A DNA stretch of 64,000 bases, from the NCBI RefSeq assembly GCF_011762125.1, contig NZ_JAASQN010000006.1, positions 159,001 to 223,000 of the forward strand, given 5' to 3'. Source of the DNA: Sphingopyxis panaciterrae. GTDB lineage: Bacteria; Pseudomonadota; Alphaproteobacteria; Sphingomonadales; Sphingomonadaceae. The notes below the pieces were generated by a model that was not told the DNA's origin, did not search any database, and worked only from the letters and a program-made list of their open reading frames with translations. Positions 25,109 to 33,171 of this stretch are shown in pieces. The position numbers were made by a program, and so were the translations under genes. Positions within the stretch are counted from its first letter, which is position 1. Each line of letters starts with the position of its first letter.

Positions 25109-26236
25109 ATGCGTCACGATATCAAGCTTGCCGAACCGATTCTCGACGTCGAGACGCTGCCGCTCGAAGTGGCCGTTGTCGTGCCGACGCTCAACGAGGC
25201 GGCCAATGTCGAACGGCTGGTCGAAAGCCTGTCGGTCGTGCTCGCGGGGCGCGGCTGGGAAGTGATATTCGTCGACGACAATTCGTCCGACGGCACAAGC
25301 GACCTCGTCCGCCGCATCGGGCGTGGATCACGGCATGTGCGCATCGTCCAGCGCGTCGGGCGCCGCGGGCTGTCGTCGGCGGTGATCGAAGGAATTTTGG
25401 CGACCGCCGCGCCGGTGATCGCGGTCATGGACGGCGACCTGCAGCATAGCGAGGACGCGCTGCCGCGTCTGGTCGACGCGATCGAGACGGGCGGGGCCGA
25501 GGTGGCGATCGGGACGCGCTATGTCGAAGGCGGCGGCACCGGCGACTGGGATGCCGGCCGCGTGCGGATGAGCCGCCTTGCGACGCGCGCCGGACAGATG
25601 GCGCTGGGCACCGACGTCAGCGACCCGATGAGCGGCTTCTTCGCGATCCGGCGGGACGCGTTCGAACGCGCCTTGCCGCGCCTGTCGGCGATCGGGTTCA
25701 AGATATTGATCGATATCCTCGCCTCGTCGCCGACCGCGCTGAAGGTCGCCGAGATACCCTATCATTTCCGCAGCCGCGAGGCGGGCGAAAGCAAGATCGG
25801 CGCGCGCGTCATCGCCGAATATGCCGAGCTGATCGCCGACAAGACGATCGGCCGGTTCGTGCCGATCCGGCTCATAAAGTTTCTGATCGTCGGCGGGCTT
25901 GGGGTCTTCGTTCATCTGGCGGTGCTGCGCACGATGCTCGGCCTCGGCGATGCCTTCATCACCGCACAGACCGCGGCGGTGGTCGTCGCCATCGCCTTCA
26001 ACTTCTTCCTGAACAACAGCTTCACCTATGCCGATCGCAAGCTGAAAGGCTGGCGGATGCTCGGCGGGCTGGCGAGCTTCTATGCCATTTCGGCGCTCGG
26101 CGCGGTCGCCAATATCGGGATCGGCACCTGGATGGCCGGGCATGACGAGCGATGGTGGGTCGCGGGCGTCGCGGGCGTGCTGGTCGGCGCGATCTGGAAC
26201 TTCGCGATGTCGTCCGTGCTGACCTGGCGCAAATGA
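25109..26236 (+). CDS. Polyprenyl-phosphate glycosyltransferase, GT2 fused to GtrA
   Basis: A 375-residue two-domain protein. Residues 20-235 are a GT-A fold of the dolichol-phosphate mannosyltransferase type: VAVVVPTLNEAANVERLV, FVDDNSSDGT and the metal-binding MDGDLQH. Residues 250-375 are a GtrA domain of four membrane helices (IKFLIVGGLGVFVHLAVLR...NFFLNNSFTY). Such fusions load a sugar onto a polyprenyl phosphate for later transfer outside the membrane. ATG 25109 follows GAGGA. Its stop overlaps the next start (ATGA), so the membrane protein downstream is likely its partner. Confidence 0.88.
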   Translation: MRHDIKLAEPILDVETLPLEVAVVVPTLNEAANVERLVESLSVVLAGRGWEVIFVDDNSSDGTSDLVRRIGRGSRHVRIVQRVGRRGLSSAVIEGILATAAPVIAVMDGDLQHSEDALPRLVDAIETGGAEVAIGTRYVEGGGTGDWDAGRVRMSRLATRAGQMALGTDVSDPMSGFFAIRRDAFERALPRLSAIGFKILIDILASSPTALKVAEIPYHFRSREAGESKIGARVIAEYAELIADKTIGRFVPIRLIKFLIVGGLGVFVHLAVLRTMLGLGDAFITAQTAAVVVAIAFNFFLNNSFTYADRKLKGWRMLGGLASFYAISALGAVANIGIGTWMAGHDERWWVAGVAGVLVGAIWNFAMSSVLTWRK

Positions 26237-27348
26237 TCGTGGCCCCCGCGCCTTCGGCAAGCTGGAACCGCTTCGCGCCCGCGCCGCGTCCGCTTGCCGC
26301 AGCGTTGCTGGCGCTTCTCGCCGCGCTGATGCTGATCGGCGTCATCGGCGGCGGCGACGGCGCGCGGGTTGCCGGCGCGGGCGCCGGATCGATGCGCGCC
26401 GAAAGCGGGCTGATCGGCGACCATGCGCTCTACGCCAATGTCCTCCACCGCGTCGAGGCGGGCGAATCCTATTATACCGCGGTTGCCGCCGAGCATCGCG
26501 CGAACGACTATCCGCTGAAACCCTTCATGACGGTTCGCCTGCCGACGCTGATGATGATCGTGGCGACGATCGGCGTCCCTGCCGCCATGGCGCTGGGATT
26601 GCTGGCCGGCGTCGTGGCGGTATCGACGTGGCGCCAGCGAATACGGAGCGAGCCCGGCCTGCCGCGCTATGCCAGCCTGGCCGCGCTGTTCATCGCGGTG
26701 AATCTCTCGCAGCTTACCGAACGGGCCTGGGTGCTGATGCACGAAGCCGTGACCGGGGCGCTGATCGCGCTCGCGCTCGCGCTTTACCGCCCGGCGCGGC
26801 CGTGGGCGCCGATGGCCGTCGCCGGGGTTGCCGTCGCGATTCGCGAGACGGCGTTGCCGGTCGCGATGCTGTTCGGCCTGTTCGCGCTCATCGACCGCGA
26901 CTGGCGCGCCGCGGCTGGCTGGGCTGCGCTTGGCCTTGCCTTCCTCGCGGTCCTTGCCGCGCATATCGCCGCGCTCGCCGCGGTGACCGTGCCCACCGAC
27001 CTGGCAAGCCCAGGCTGGAGCGGCCTCGGCGGCTGGGCGACCTATGTCGCCTTCGTCCACGAAACCTCGATCCTGCGTTTCACGCCGATGTGGACCGCCG
27101 CGCTGCTGGTGCCGCTCGCGCTGCTTGGCTGGGCAAGCTGGCGATCGCGGCTGGGTCTGGCCGGCCTTGGCGTGCAACTCATCTATGCGCTGCTCCTCAT
27201 GCTGTTCGCGCGGCCCGACAATTTCTATTGGGGCATGCTGATCGCGCCGACCCTGTTCATCGGGCTGGCGTTTGCCCCCGCGGCCGTGACAGCGCTGATT
27301 CGCGCATTGGGGCCCGGGCGATTGCACCCTGCCGCCATGCCCAATTGA
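26233..27348 (+). CDS. Multi-pass membrane protein paired with the GT2-GtrA gene
   Basis: A 371-residue protein with about nine or ten hydrophobic segments. It has a periplasmic-looking loop after the first helix containing DHALYANVLHRVEAGESYYTAVAAEHRANDYPLKPFMTVRLPTL. That layout, with an acidic loop after helix 1, resembles GT-C-type glycosyltransferases that use polyprenyl-phosphate sugars, but there is no decisive motif. Translational coupling to the GT2-GtrA gene supports a joint role in glycosylating an envelope component. It ends 12 bases before the ccdAB palindrome. Confidence 0.65.
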   Translation: MIVAPAPSASWNRFAPAPRPLAAALLALLAALMLIGVIGGGDGARVAGAGAGSMRAESGLIGDHALYANVLHRVEAGESYYTAVAAEHRANDYPLKPFMTVRLPTLMMIVATIGVPAAMALGLLAGVVAVSTWRQRIRSEPGLPRYASLAALFIAVNLSQLTERAWVLMHEAVTGALIALALALYRPARPWAPMAVAGVAVAIRETALPVAMLFGLFALIDRDWRAAAGWAALGLAFLAVLAAHIAALAAVTVPTDLASPGWSGLGGWATYVAFVHETSILRFTPMWTAALLVPLALLGWASWRSRLGLAGLGVQLIYALLLMLFARPDNFYWGMLIAPTLFIGLAFAPAAVTALIRALGPGRLHPAAMPN

Positions 27349-27382
27349 AACGCAGGATATTTGCGCATACATTATGCGCAAA
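27345..27382 (+). promoter_or_regulatory. ccdAB promoter and operator
   Basis: TTGAAA (27345-27350) and TACATT (27368-27373) are spaced by 17 bases. A perfect palindrome with arms TTTGCGCATA (27360-27369) and TATGCGCAAA (27373-27382) and a 3-base centre covers the -10 region and the start of the AAGGAG ribosome binding site. This is the expected layout for autoregulation by a CcdA-CcdB complex. Confidence 0.75.
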
Positions 27383-27392
27383 GGAGATGGTG

Positions 27393-27638
27393 ATGAACCG
27401 CCCCGCGCGATTCGAAGGTCCCAAGAAGGCGACGAATGTGTCGCTGAGCGCCGAACTGGTCGAAGAGGCCAAGCGGCTGGGAATCAACGTCAGCGAAGCC
27501 TGTCAGGGCGGGCTGGCGGCTGAGGTCAAGCGCGCCCGCGAGGCGGCGTGGCAGGAAGAAAATCGCGCCGCGATTGAAAGCTGGAACGATTACACCCGCA
27601 AGCACGGGCTTCCGCTCGCAAAATACCGGCAATTCTGA
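27393..27638 (+). CDS. ccdA: CcdA-family antitoxin
   Basis: An 81-residue protein. The N-terminal half (KKATNVSLSAELVEEAKRLGINVSEACQGGLAAEVKR) is a ribbon-helix-helix DNA-binding domain. The C-terminal half (REAAWQEENRAAIESWNDYTRKHGLPLAKYRQF) is the flexible CcdA tail that wraps the toxin, ending in the typical G.P(L)...R.F. It neutralises CcdB and represses the operon. ATG 27393 is best placed for AAGGAG at 27381-27386; an earlier ATG at 27387 would sit on the binding site. The stop overlaps the ccdB start by one base. Confidence 0.92.
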   Translation: MNRPARFEGPKKATNVSLSAELVEEAKRLGINVSEACQGGLAAEVKRAREAAWQEENRAAIESWNDYTRKHGLPLAKYRQF

Positions 27639-27931
27639 TGGCACAGTTCGATGTGCACGAAAGCCGGCTTGGCGAACTGCTGCTGGATTGCCAGAGCGAT
27701 CTTCTCAGCCATTTCAGCACGCGCTTCGTCATTCCGCTGATGTCGGAGCAGACGGCCCGGACGCTGCCGCGCCTGCATCCGGTGTTCAGCATCGACGGCA
27801 CGCAGCATATTCTGGCGACGCAACTGGCGTCGGCGGTCGATATCGAAGATCTTGGCCCCAAGATCGCTTCGCTGGCCGACCAGCGAAGCGACATATTGAA
27901 CGCGCTCGACGTGCTGCTGACGGGAGTCTGA
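27638..27931 (+). CDS. ccdB: CcdB-family toxin
   Basis: A 97-residue protein matching CcdB: MAQFDVHESRLGELLLDCQSDLLSHFSTRFVIPL, HPVFSIDGTQHILATQLASAVD, and SDILNALDVLLTGV at the C-terminus. In F-plasmid CcdB the last three residues W-G-I are essential for gyrase poisoning. Here the last residues are T-G-V, so the tryptophan is missing and potency is uncertain. It is coupled to ccdA by TGATG. The chromosomal location between housekeeping genes suggests acquisition followed by domestication. Confidence 0.88.
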   Translation: MAQFDVHESRLGELLLDCQSDLLSHFSTRFVIPLMSEQTARTLPRLHPVFSIDGTQHILATQLASAVDIEDLGPKIASLADQRSDILNALDVLLTGV

Positions 27932-27935
27932 ATCG

Positions 27936-29222
27936 ATGGCCGCACCCCGCATCCTGCTGATCATCGGTGGCGGTATCGCCGCGTATAAATCGATCGAACT
28001 GGTCCGGCTGCTCCGCAAGTCGGGCCATGTCGTGCGCTGCGTACTGACGCGCGCGGGCGAGCAGTTCGTCACCCCGCTGACCCTTGCGGCGCTGAGCGAA
28101 AACAAGGTCTACACCAGCCTCTTCGACCTGAAGGACGAGGTCGAGATGGGGCATATCCAGTTGAGCCGCGAGGCCGATCTGGTCGTCGTCGCGCCGGCGA
28201 CCGCCGACCTGCTCGCCAAGATGGCGGGGGGACAGGCCGACGACCTCGCTACCACGCTGCTGCTCGCGACCGACAAGCCGGTGCTCGCGGCGCCCGCGAT
28301 GAACGTCCGCATGTGGCTGCACGCCGCAACGCAGCGCAACGTCAGGGCGCTGCGCGGCGACGGGGTGACGGTGATGGAACCCGATGAGGGCGAAATGGCG
28401 TGCGGCGAATATGGCCCGGGCCGGCTGCCCGAGCCCGCGGCGATTTTCGCCGCGATCGAGGATGCGCTGGCCAATGCGCCCCTGCCCTCGCTTCTCCCGT
28501 CGTCTTCGACATCGCCGCTGGCCGGCCAGCCCGATTTCGCCCCCGCGGAGCATCGCCCGCTCCACGGTCGCCGCATCCTGATCACCGCCGGCCCGACGCA
28601 CGAACCGATTGACCCGGTGCGCTACATCGCCAACCGCTCGAGCGGCAAGCAGGGCTTTGCGATCGCCGCCGCCGCCGCCGAAGCGGGCGCCGAGGTGCTG
28701 CTGATCGCCGGCCCCGTGCCCTTGCCGACGCCGCCCGGGGTGATCCGCGTCGATGTCGAAACCGCGACCCAAATGGCGGCCGAAGTGCAGCAGGGCCTGC
28801 CCGTCGACGCCGCGATCATGGTCGCCGCGGTCGCCGACTGGCGCGCCGCCGACACCGCGGCGCAAAAGATCAAGAAGGATGGCAGCGGACAGGTTCCCCC
28901 GCTCGCGCTCGCAGAGAATCCCGATATCCTGGCCGGGCTGGCCAGGGATCCCCGCCGCCCGCCGCTGTTGATCGGCTTTGCCGCCGAGACCAACGACGTC
29001 ATCCAGCACGCACAGGCCAAGCTGGCACGCAAGGGATGCGACTGGATCGTCGCCAACGACGTGTCCGCCGACCCGATGGGCGGCGACGCGAATATGGTGC
29101 ATATCGTGACGCCGCAGGGTGTCGACAGCTGGGAACGGCAGCCCAAGAACGCCGTCGCCCGTAAATTGATGGAAAAGATCGCCGATGAACTCGACACCCG
29201 CGCCCCCCCTGAAAGAGATTGA
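27936..29222 (+). CDS. coaBC: Bifunctional phosphopantothenoylcysteine decarboxylase / phosphopantothenate-cysteine ligase
   Basis: A 428-residue fusion catalysing two steps of coenzyme A synthesis. Residues 1-185 are the FMN-dependent CoaC decarboxylase ([39 protein letters not shown], catalytic PAMN and the C-GEYG-GR cysteine region [11 protein letters not shown]). Residues 210-428 are the CoaB ligase ([36 protein letters not shown]). It acts in the cytoplasm. It starts only 4 bases after ccdB, and its 3' end overlaps dut by 38 bases. Confidence 0.95.
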   Translation: MAAPRILLIIGGGIAAYKSIELVRLLRKSGHVVRCVLTRAGEQFVTPLTLAALSENKVYTSLFDLKDEVEMGHIQLSREADLVVVAPATADLLAKMAGGQADDLATTLLLATDKPVLAAPAMNVRMWLHAATQRNVRALRGDGVTVMEPDEGEMACGEYGPGRLPEPAAIFAAIEDALANAPLPSLLPSSSTSPLAGQPDFAPAEHRPLHGRRILITAGPTHEPIDPVRYIANRSSGKQGFAIAAAAAEAGAEVLLIAGPVPLPTPPGVIRVDVETATQMAAEVQQGLPVDAAIMVAAVADWRAADTAAQKIKKDGSGQVPPLALAENPDILAGLARDPRRPPLLIGFAAETNDVIQHAQAKLARKGCDWIVANDVSADPMGGDANMVHIVTPQGVDSWERQPKNAVARKLMEKIADELDTRAPPERD

Positions 29223-29733
29223 AATTCGCATCCAGCGGCTGCCCAATGGCGGCGGCCTGCCGCTGCCGGCCTATGCGTCGGACGGCGCGGCGGGGATGGA
29301 CGTGGTCGCCGCCGAGACGCTGACCATCCGCCCCGGCACGCGCCACGCAGTCGCCACCGGATTTGCGATCGCGATCCCCGCCGGTTACGAAGTGCAGGTG
29401 CGCCCGCGTTCGGGCCTCGCGCTCAAACATGGCATCACCTGCCTCAACACGCCGGGGACAATCGACAGCGACTATCGCGGCGAAGTGAAGGTGATCCTCG
29501 CCAATCTTGGCGACGAGAATTTCGAGATCAAGCGCGGCGACCGCGTTGCGCAACTCGTTCCTGCGCCGGTCCAGCGCGCCGCCTTTGCCGAGGTCGAGAC
29601 GCTTGACGAAACCGCGCGCGGCGCGGGCGGCTTCGGTTCGACCGGGATCACGAGCGATCCGGTCGAGGACGAAGCCGAACCCGCCGGCGTCGCCTCGCTG
29701 GCCGCCATCCAGATGCGGCGGCCGGGCGAATAG
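29185..29733 (+). CDS. dut: Deoxyuridine 5'-triphosphate nucleotidohydrolase (dUTPase)
   Basis: A 182-residue trimeric dUTPase that hydrolyses dUTP to dUMP, protecting DNA from uracil. All five motifs are present: [42 protein letters not shown] and [12 protein letters not shown]-terminal tail of about 30 residues after motif V ([27 protein letters not shown]) is longer than usual. ATG 29185 lies inside the end of coaBC, a common coupling. Confidence 0.95.
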   Translation: MNSTPAPPLKEIEIRIQRLPNGGGLPLPAYASDGAAGMDVVAAETLTIRPGTRHAVATGFAIAIPAGYEVQVRPRSGLALKHGITCLNTPGTIDSDYRGEVKVILANLGDENFEIKRGDRVAQLVPAPVQRAAFAEVETLDETARGAGGFGSTGITSDPVEDEAEPAGVASLAAIQMRRPGE

Positions 29734-29736
29734 ACC

Positions 29737-30486
29737 TTGCTCAGCGACGCCGAACTCGACCGTTATGCGCGCCAGATCATCGTGCCCGCGTTCGGCGGCG
29801 CGGGGCAGGCGAAGCTGAAGGCGGCACATGTCGCGATCGTCGGTGCCGGGGGGATCGGCTGTCCGGCGATCACCTATCTGGCCGCGGCGGGGGTCGGCCG
29901 GCTGACGATCATCGATCACGACCATGTCGAGCGCAGCAATTTGCAGCGCCAGCCGCTGTTCACCGACGCCGATATCGGCATGCCTAAAGCCACGGTCGCG
30001 GCGGACGCCGGACGCCGGATCAATCCCCATGTCGATTTTGCGGCGCATATCGTCCGGCTGACCGATGCCAATGCCGAAGACTTGCTGGGCGATACGAGCC
30101 TGATCCTCGACGGCTGCGATAATTTCACGACGCGGCTCGCGGTCAATCGCGCCGCGGTGGCGCGCGAGATCCCGCTGCTCAGCGCGGCGATCGGGGCGTT
30201 CGAGGGGCAGGTCGCGCTCTACCACGGCTGGCGCGCGGACAGCCCCTGCTATGCCTGCCTGGTCGGCAGCGACCCGAATCAGGAAGGCATCAACTGCGCC
30301 GAGACGGGCGTGATGGGCGCGCTCGCGGGAATGATCGGGACGATGGCCGCGCTCGAGGCGGTGCGCGCGCTGACCGGCTGGGGCGAGCCGCTCGCCGGAC
30401 GGCTGGCGATCGTCGACATGCTCGACCGGCGCTGGCGCGAGGTCGGCGTCGCCAAGGACCCGGGATGCCCGATATGCCGGCATTGA
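29737..30486 (+). CDS. moeB: HesA/MoeB/ThiF family adenylyltransferase
   Basis: A 249-residue E1-like enzyme that adenylates the C-terminal glycine of a ubiquitin-fold sulfur carrier such as MoaD or ThiS. The ATP-binding part is VAIVGAGGIGCPAITYLAAAGVGRLTIIDHDHVERSNLQRQ, followed by LDGCDNFTTRLAVNRAAV. Two zinc-ligand pairs are seen as PCYACLVG and the C-terminal GCPICRH. Start is TTG at 29737. MoeB and ThiF cannot be separated on sequence alone. It overlaps the DsrE gene. Confidence 0.85.
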   Translation: MLSDAELDRYARQIIVPAFGGAGQAKLKAAHVAIVGAGGIGCPAITYLAAAGVGRLTIIDHDHVERSNLQRQPLFTDADIGMPKATVAADAGRRINPHVDFAAHIVRLTDANAEDLLGDTSLILDGCDNFTTRLAVNRAAVAREIPLLSAAIGAFEGQVALYHGWRADSPCYACLVGSDPNQEGINCAETGVMGALAGMIGTMAALEAVRALTGWGEPLAGRLAIVDMLDRRWREVGVAKDPGCPICRH

Positions 30487-30839
30487 ACATCATCGTCTCG
30501 CTCGCCGAGGGCGCGCGCTTTTACGCCGCGCTCGAAACCGCGATGGCGGCAGCAGCGCTCGGCACGCCCGTCCGCCTGTTCCTGCAGGGCGAGGCGGCGG
30601 CGTTGCTGCGCCCGCCGATCGCCTTTGCGGGCGACGCCGCGCGCAAAGCGGTAGGGCAGCCCGATCTCGCCTCGATGATCGACGAAGCGGCGATGATGGG
30701 GGTCGGTTTTTTCCTATGCCAGTCGGGGATGGCGCTCGCCGGCATGACGGCACCCGAAATCGCGCCCGACGTCCGCATCGCCGGGCTGGTCAGCTTTATG
30801 GCGAACATCGAAGCCGGCGATCGGCTGGTGGTTTATTGA
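30465..30839 (+). CDS. DsrE/DsrF-like small protein
   Basis: A 124-residue protein with the DsrE fold: IIVSLAEGARFYAALETAMAAAALGTPVRLFLQGEAAALL, then FFLCQSGMALAGM, where the cysteine could accept sulfur as in DsrE or TusD proteins. Pairing with the MoeB-like gene, whose family also handles sulfur carriers, suggests a role in sulfur transfer, though that is inference. ATG 30465 overlaps moeB by 22 bases; ATG 30474 is an alternative. Confidence 0.75.
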   Translation: MPDMPALNIIVSLAEGARFYAALETAMAAAALGTPVRLFLQGEAAALLRPPIAFAGDAARKAVGQPDLASMIDEAAMMGVGFFLCQSGMALAGMTAPEIAPDVRIAGLVSFMANIEAGDRLVVY

Positions 30840-30900
30840 CGGCGATGATGCGGTTTCGGGATGGTCGGCTAGCGGCCGGAAGCTGCCGTTATCCCTTTTC

Positions 30901-30991
30901 GTCACCCCGGGCTTGACCCGGGGTCCCGCTTGACGTCGAAAGTTGCGGAAGCCCGCAAAAAAGCGGGATCCCGGGTCAAGCCCGGGATGAC
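30901..30991. repeat. Paired-hairpin intergenic repeat, copy 6
   Basis: Left arm GTCACCCCGGGCTTGACCCG at 30901; right arm ends CCCGGGTCAAGCCCGGGATGAC at 30991. It lies between the converging DsrE and methyltransferase genes and could end both transcripts. Confidence 0.85.
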
Positions 30992-31121
30992 GAAAGTAGG
31001 GTGGTACCTATGTCCGCTCCCCACTCCAATTCGGACATTCCTTCGCCGATCATCTTTAGATGAAGCGCCATCCGCGCCCTCGCTTGAATAGCCGATCACC
31101 CTTATGGTCGTTACCGCCGCG

Positions 31122-31853
31122 CTACGGATTATCGCAGACGGTGATCGCGTCGGGATCGGGGCGTTTACCGCTCGGCACGAAGCGCGCGAGATAGCCGCCC
31201 GCATGCTGCTTGTCGTCGAACGACACCAGCTTGTACCCCACCGCCTCGAATTCGCAGACGAGCAGGCGGAACGGCGTGCCGTGCTGGGCGATCGGGCGGT
31301 CGCCATCGACGACGATCACCTGCCCGCCCGCCCGCAGCGCCGGCCGCAGCCGCCACAGGAAGGCATAAGGCTCGCCGATCTCGTGATACATATGGACCAT
31401 GAAGATGCGGTCGAAACTGGCGGCGGGCAGGCGCGGATCATCGACCGCGCCAAGCTTGATCGAGACATTGTCGAGCCGCTCGCGCGCGACGCGATCGGCA
31501 AGGCGCTCGATCACCTCGGGAATGATGTCCTGCGCAAGCACGCGGCCGCCGATGCCCACCCGCTGCGCGAGGCGCACGGTGTAATAGCCGTCCCCCGCGC
31601 CGATGTCGGCGACGGTCATATCCGGACGCACGTCGGCCGAATCCATGACGTCGTCAGCCTCGTTCACCCGGTCGCGCGCTTCCTCGGTCGACCATTTGGT
31701 CGAAACCGTCGGAGCGACGGGGCGATCAGCGGGCGGAAATTCGCGCGACGTTTCAAGGCGATCGCTGCCTGATTCCCATGGCGCATCACAGCCGCCGAGC
31801 AGCGACGCCAGCGCCAGTGCAGCGATCGCCGACCGGACGCCCGCCAGCGCCAT
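31122..31853 (-). CDS. Lipoprotein with a class I SAM-dependent methyltransferase domain
   Basis: A 243-residue protein. It begins with a lipoprotein signal (RSAIAALALASLLGGC, lipobox cysteine near residue 22), then a linker. A Rossmann methyltransferase domain follows: motif I VADIGAGDGYYTVRLAQRVG, then FDRIFMVHMYHEIGEP and LRPALRAGGQVIVVDGD. Export of a SAM-dependent enzyme is unusual because SAM is cytosolic, yet similar lipoprotein methyltransferase-like proteins occur in proteobacteria. ATG at 31853 overlaps the prfB stop (ATGA), so it is the last gene of the mrcA-prfB operon. Confidence 0.82.
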   Translation of the reverse strand: MALAGVRSAIAALALASLLGGCDAPWESGSDRLETSREFPPADRPVAPTVSTKWSTEEARDRVNEADDVMDSADVRPDMTVADIGAGDGYYTVRLAQRVGIGGRVLAQDIIPEVIERLADRVARERLDNVSIKLGAVDDPRLPAASFDRIFMVHMYHEIGEPYAFLWRLRPALRAGGQVIVVDGDRPIAQHGTPFRLLVCEFEAVGYKLVSFDDKQHAGGYLARFVPSGKRPDPDAITVCDNP

Positions 31854-32980
31854 CAGTCGATATCCTCGACCTCGACCTTTTCGCCGGTCACCTTCTGCGA
31901 CAGCGCCGCCGCCATGAAGGGATCGAGCGCGCCGTCGAGCACGTCGGAGGGGGCGGTCGAGGTCACGCCGGTCCGCAAATCCTTCACCAGCTGATAAGGC
32001 TGGAGAACATAGGAACGGATCTGGTGGCCCCAGCCGATTTCGGTCTTCGCCTGATATTCGCCCGAGGCCGCGGCCTCGCGCTTCTGCAACTCGGCCTCGT
32101 ACATCCGCGCCTTCAGCATGCCCATCGCGGTCGCGCGGTTCTTGTGCTGCGAGCGGTCGTTCTGGCTGGCGACGACGATGCCGGTGGGGATGTGCGTGAT
32201 ACGCACCGCCGAATCGGTCGTGTTGACATGCTGCCCGCCCGCGCCCGAGGCGCGATAGGTATCGATCTTGAGATCGCCTTCGTTGATCTCGATATCGATA
32301 TTGTCGTCGATCACCGGATAGACCCAGACGCTGGAAAAGCTGGTGTGGCGCCGCGCCGAGCTGTCGTAGGGCGAGATGCGGACGAGGCGGTGGACGCCGC
32401 TTTCGGTCTTGGCATAACCATAGGCGTTTTCGCCCTTCACCAGCATCGTCGCCGATTTGATGCCCGCCTGTTCGCCCGCCTGATATTCGACCAGTTCGAC
32501 CTTCAGCCCGCGCTTTTCGGCCCAGCGGCTGTACATGCGCTGGAGCATTTCGGCCCAGTCCTGGCTTTCGGTGCCGCCGGCACCGGCGTGGACTTCGATA
32601 TAGGCGTCGTTGGCGTCGGCCTCGCCCGCGAGCAGCGCCCTGATCTTGTCCTCTTCGGCACGCGCGGCAAGGATGCCGAGCGAGGCCACGGCCTCGTCGA
32701 CCATCGCCTCGTCGCCTTCCATCTCGGCGAGTTCGATCAGTTCGGCGGTGTCGCGGCATTCGGTTTCGATCGCGCGCGTCGCGGTGATCGCCTCGTCGAG
32801 CCGGCGGCGTTCGCGCATGACGTCCTGCGCCGCCCTGGCGTCGTTCCACAGGGTCGGATCCTCGACCTTCGCATTGAGTTCGTCGAGCCGTCGCACCGCG
32901 CGGTCCCAGTCGAGGAAGCGCCGCAGCAGCGCCAGCGCGGCGCCGATCTTGTCGATATGATCCTGCGCTTCGGCGCGCAT
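31853..32980 (-). CDS. prfB: Peptide chain release factor 2
   Basis: A 375-residue class I release factor. The catalytic GGQ is in [19 protein letters not shown]. The stop-codon reading tripeptide, S-P-F in E. coli RF2, is S-P-Y here ([19 protein letters not shown]). The N-terminus [25 protein letters not shown] reads straight through with no in-frame stop, so the programmed +1 frameshift known from E. coli prfB is absent. It follows mrcA, separated by a 190-base gap with an inverted repeat, and is coupled to the methyltransferase. Confidence 0.95.
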   Translation of the reverse strand: MRAEAQDHIDKIGAALALLRRFLDWDRAVRRLDELNAKVEDPTLWNDARAAQDVMRERRRLDEAITATRAIETECRDTAELIELAEMEGDEAMVDEAVASLGILAARAEEDKIRALLAGEADANDAYIEVHAGAGGTESQDWAEMLQRMYSRWAEKRGLKVELVEYQAGEQAGIKSATMLVKGENAYGYAKTESGVHRLVRISPYDSSARRHTSFSSVWVYPVIDDNIDIEINEGDLKIDTYRASGAGGQHVNTTDSAVRITHIPTGIVVASQNDRSQHKNRATAMGMLKARMYEAELQKREAAASGEYQAKTEIGWGHQIRSYVLQPYQLVKDLRTGVTSTAPSDVLDGALDPFMAAALSQKVTGEKVEVEDID

Positions 32981-33038
32981 GTCCTTACTCCTGAAATAAC
33001 AGCGTCCGGCCATAGTTGGACGGACTCACTCTCACAAG

Positions 33039-33148
33039 GCCGCATCCCAGAGCGAAGACGAGGGACGATACCAAGCAAAGTCGAGCCAGAAACTGCCGGT
33101 TCTCGTTCCGCTCGAACGGCCCCGCCGTCTTCGCTCTGGGTATGCGGC
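33039..33148. repeat. Inverted repeat between mrcA and prfB
   Basis: A left arm at 33039-33060 (CGCATCCCAGAGCGAAGACG) and a right arm at 33126-33148 (CGTCTTCGCTCTGGGTATGC) are complementary with one bulge, enclosing about 65 bases. It could attenuate or process the transcript between the two genes; there is no T tract. Confidence 0.7.
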
Positions 33149-33171
33149 AATAGCTTGGCCCCGTATTCGCC

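Noticed and set aside
31122-32849. A single 575-residue minus-strand frame joining prfB-shadow sequence to the methyltransferase
   Set aside because: Only the last 243 residues are real. The front part is an out-of-frame reading of prfB, and the methyltransferase has its own ATG overlapping the prfB stop.
32900-32980. Programmed frameshift in prfB
   Set aside because: The N-terminal frame is open from ATG 32980 without an in-frame UGA or the CUU-U slip site.
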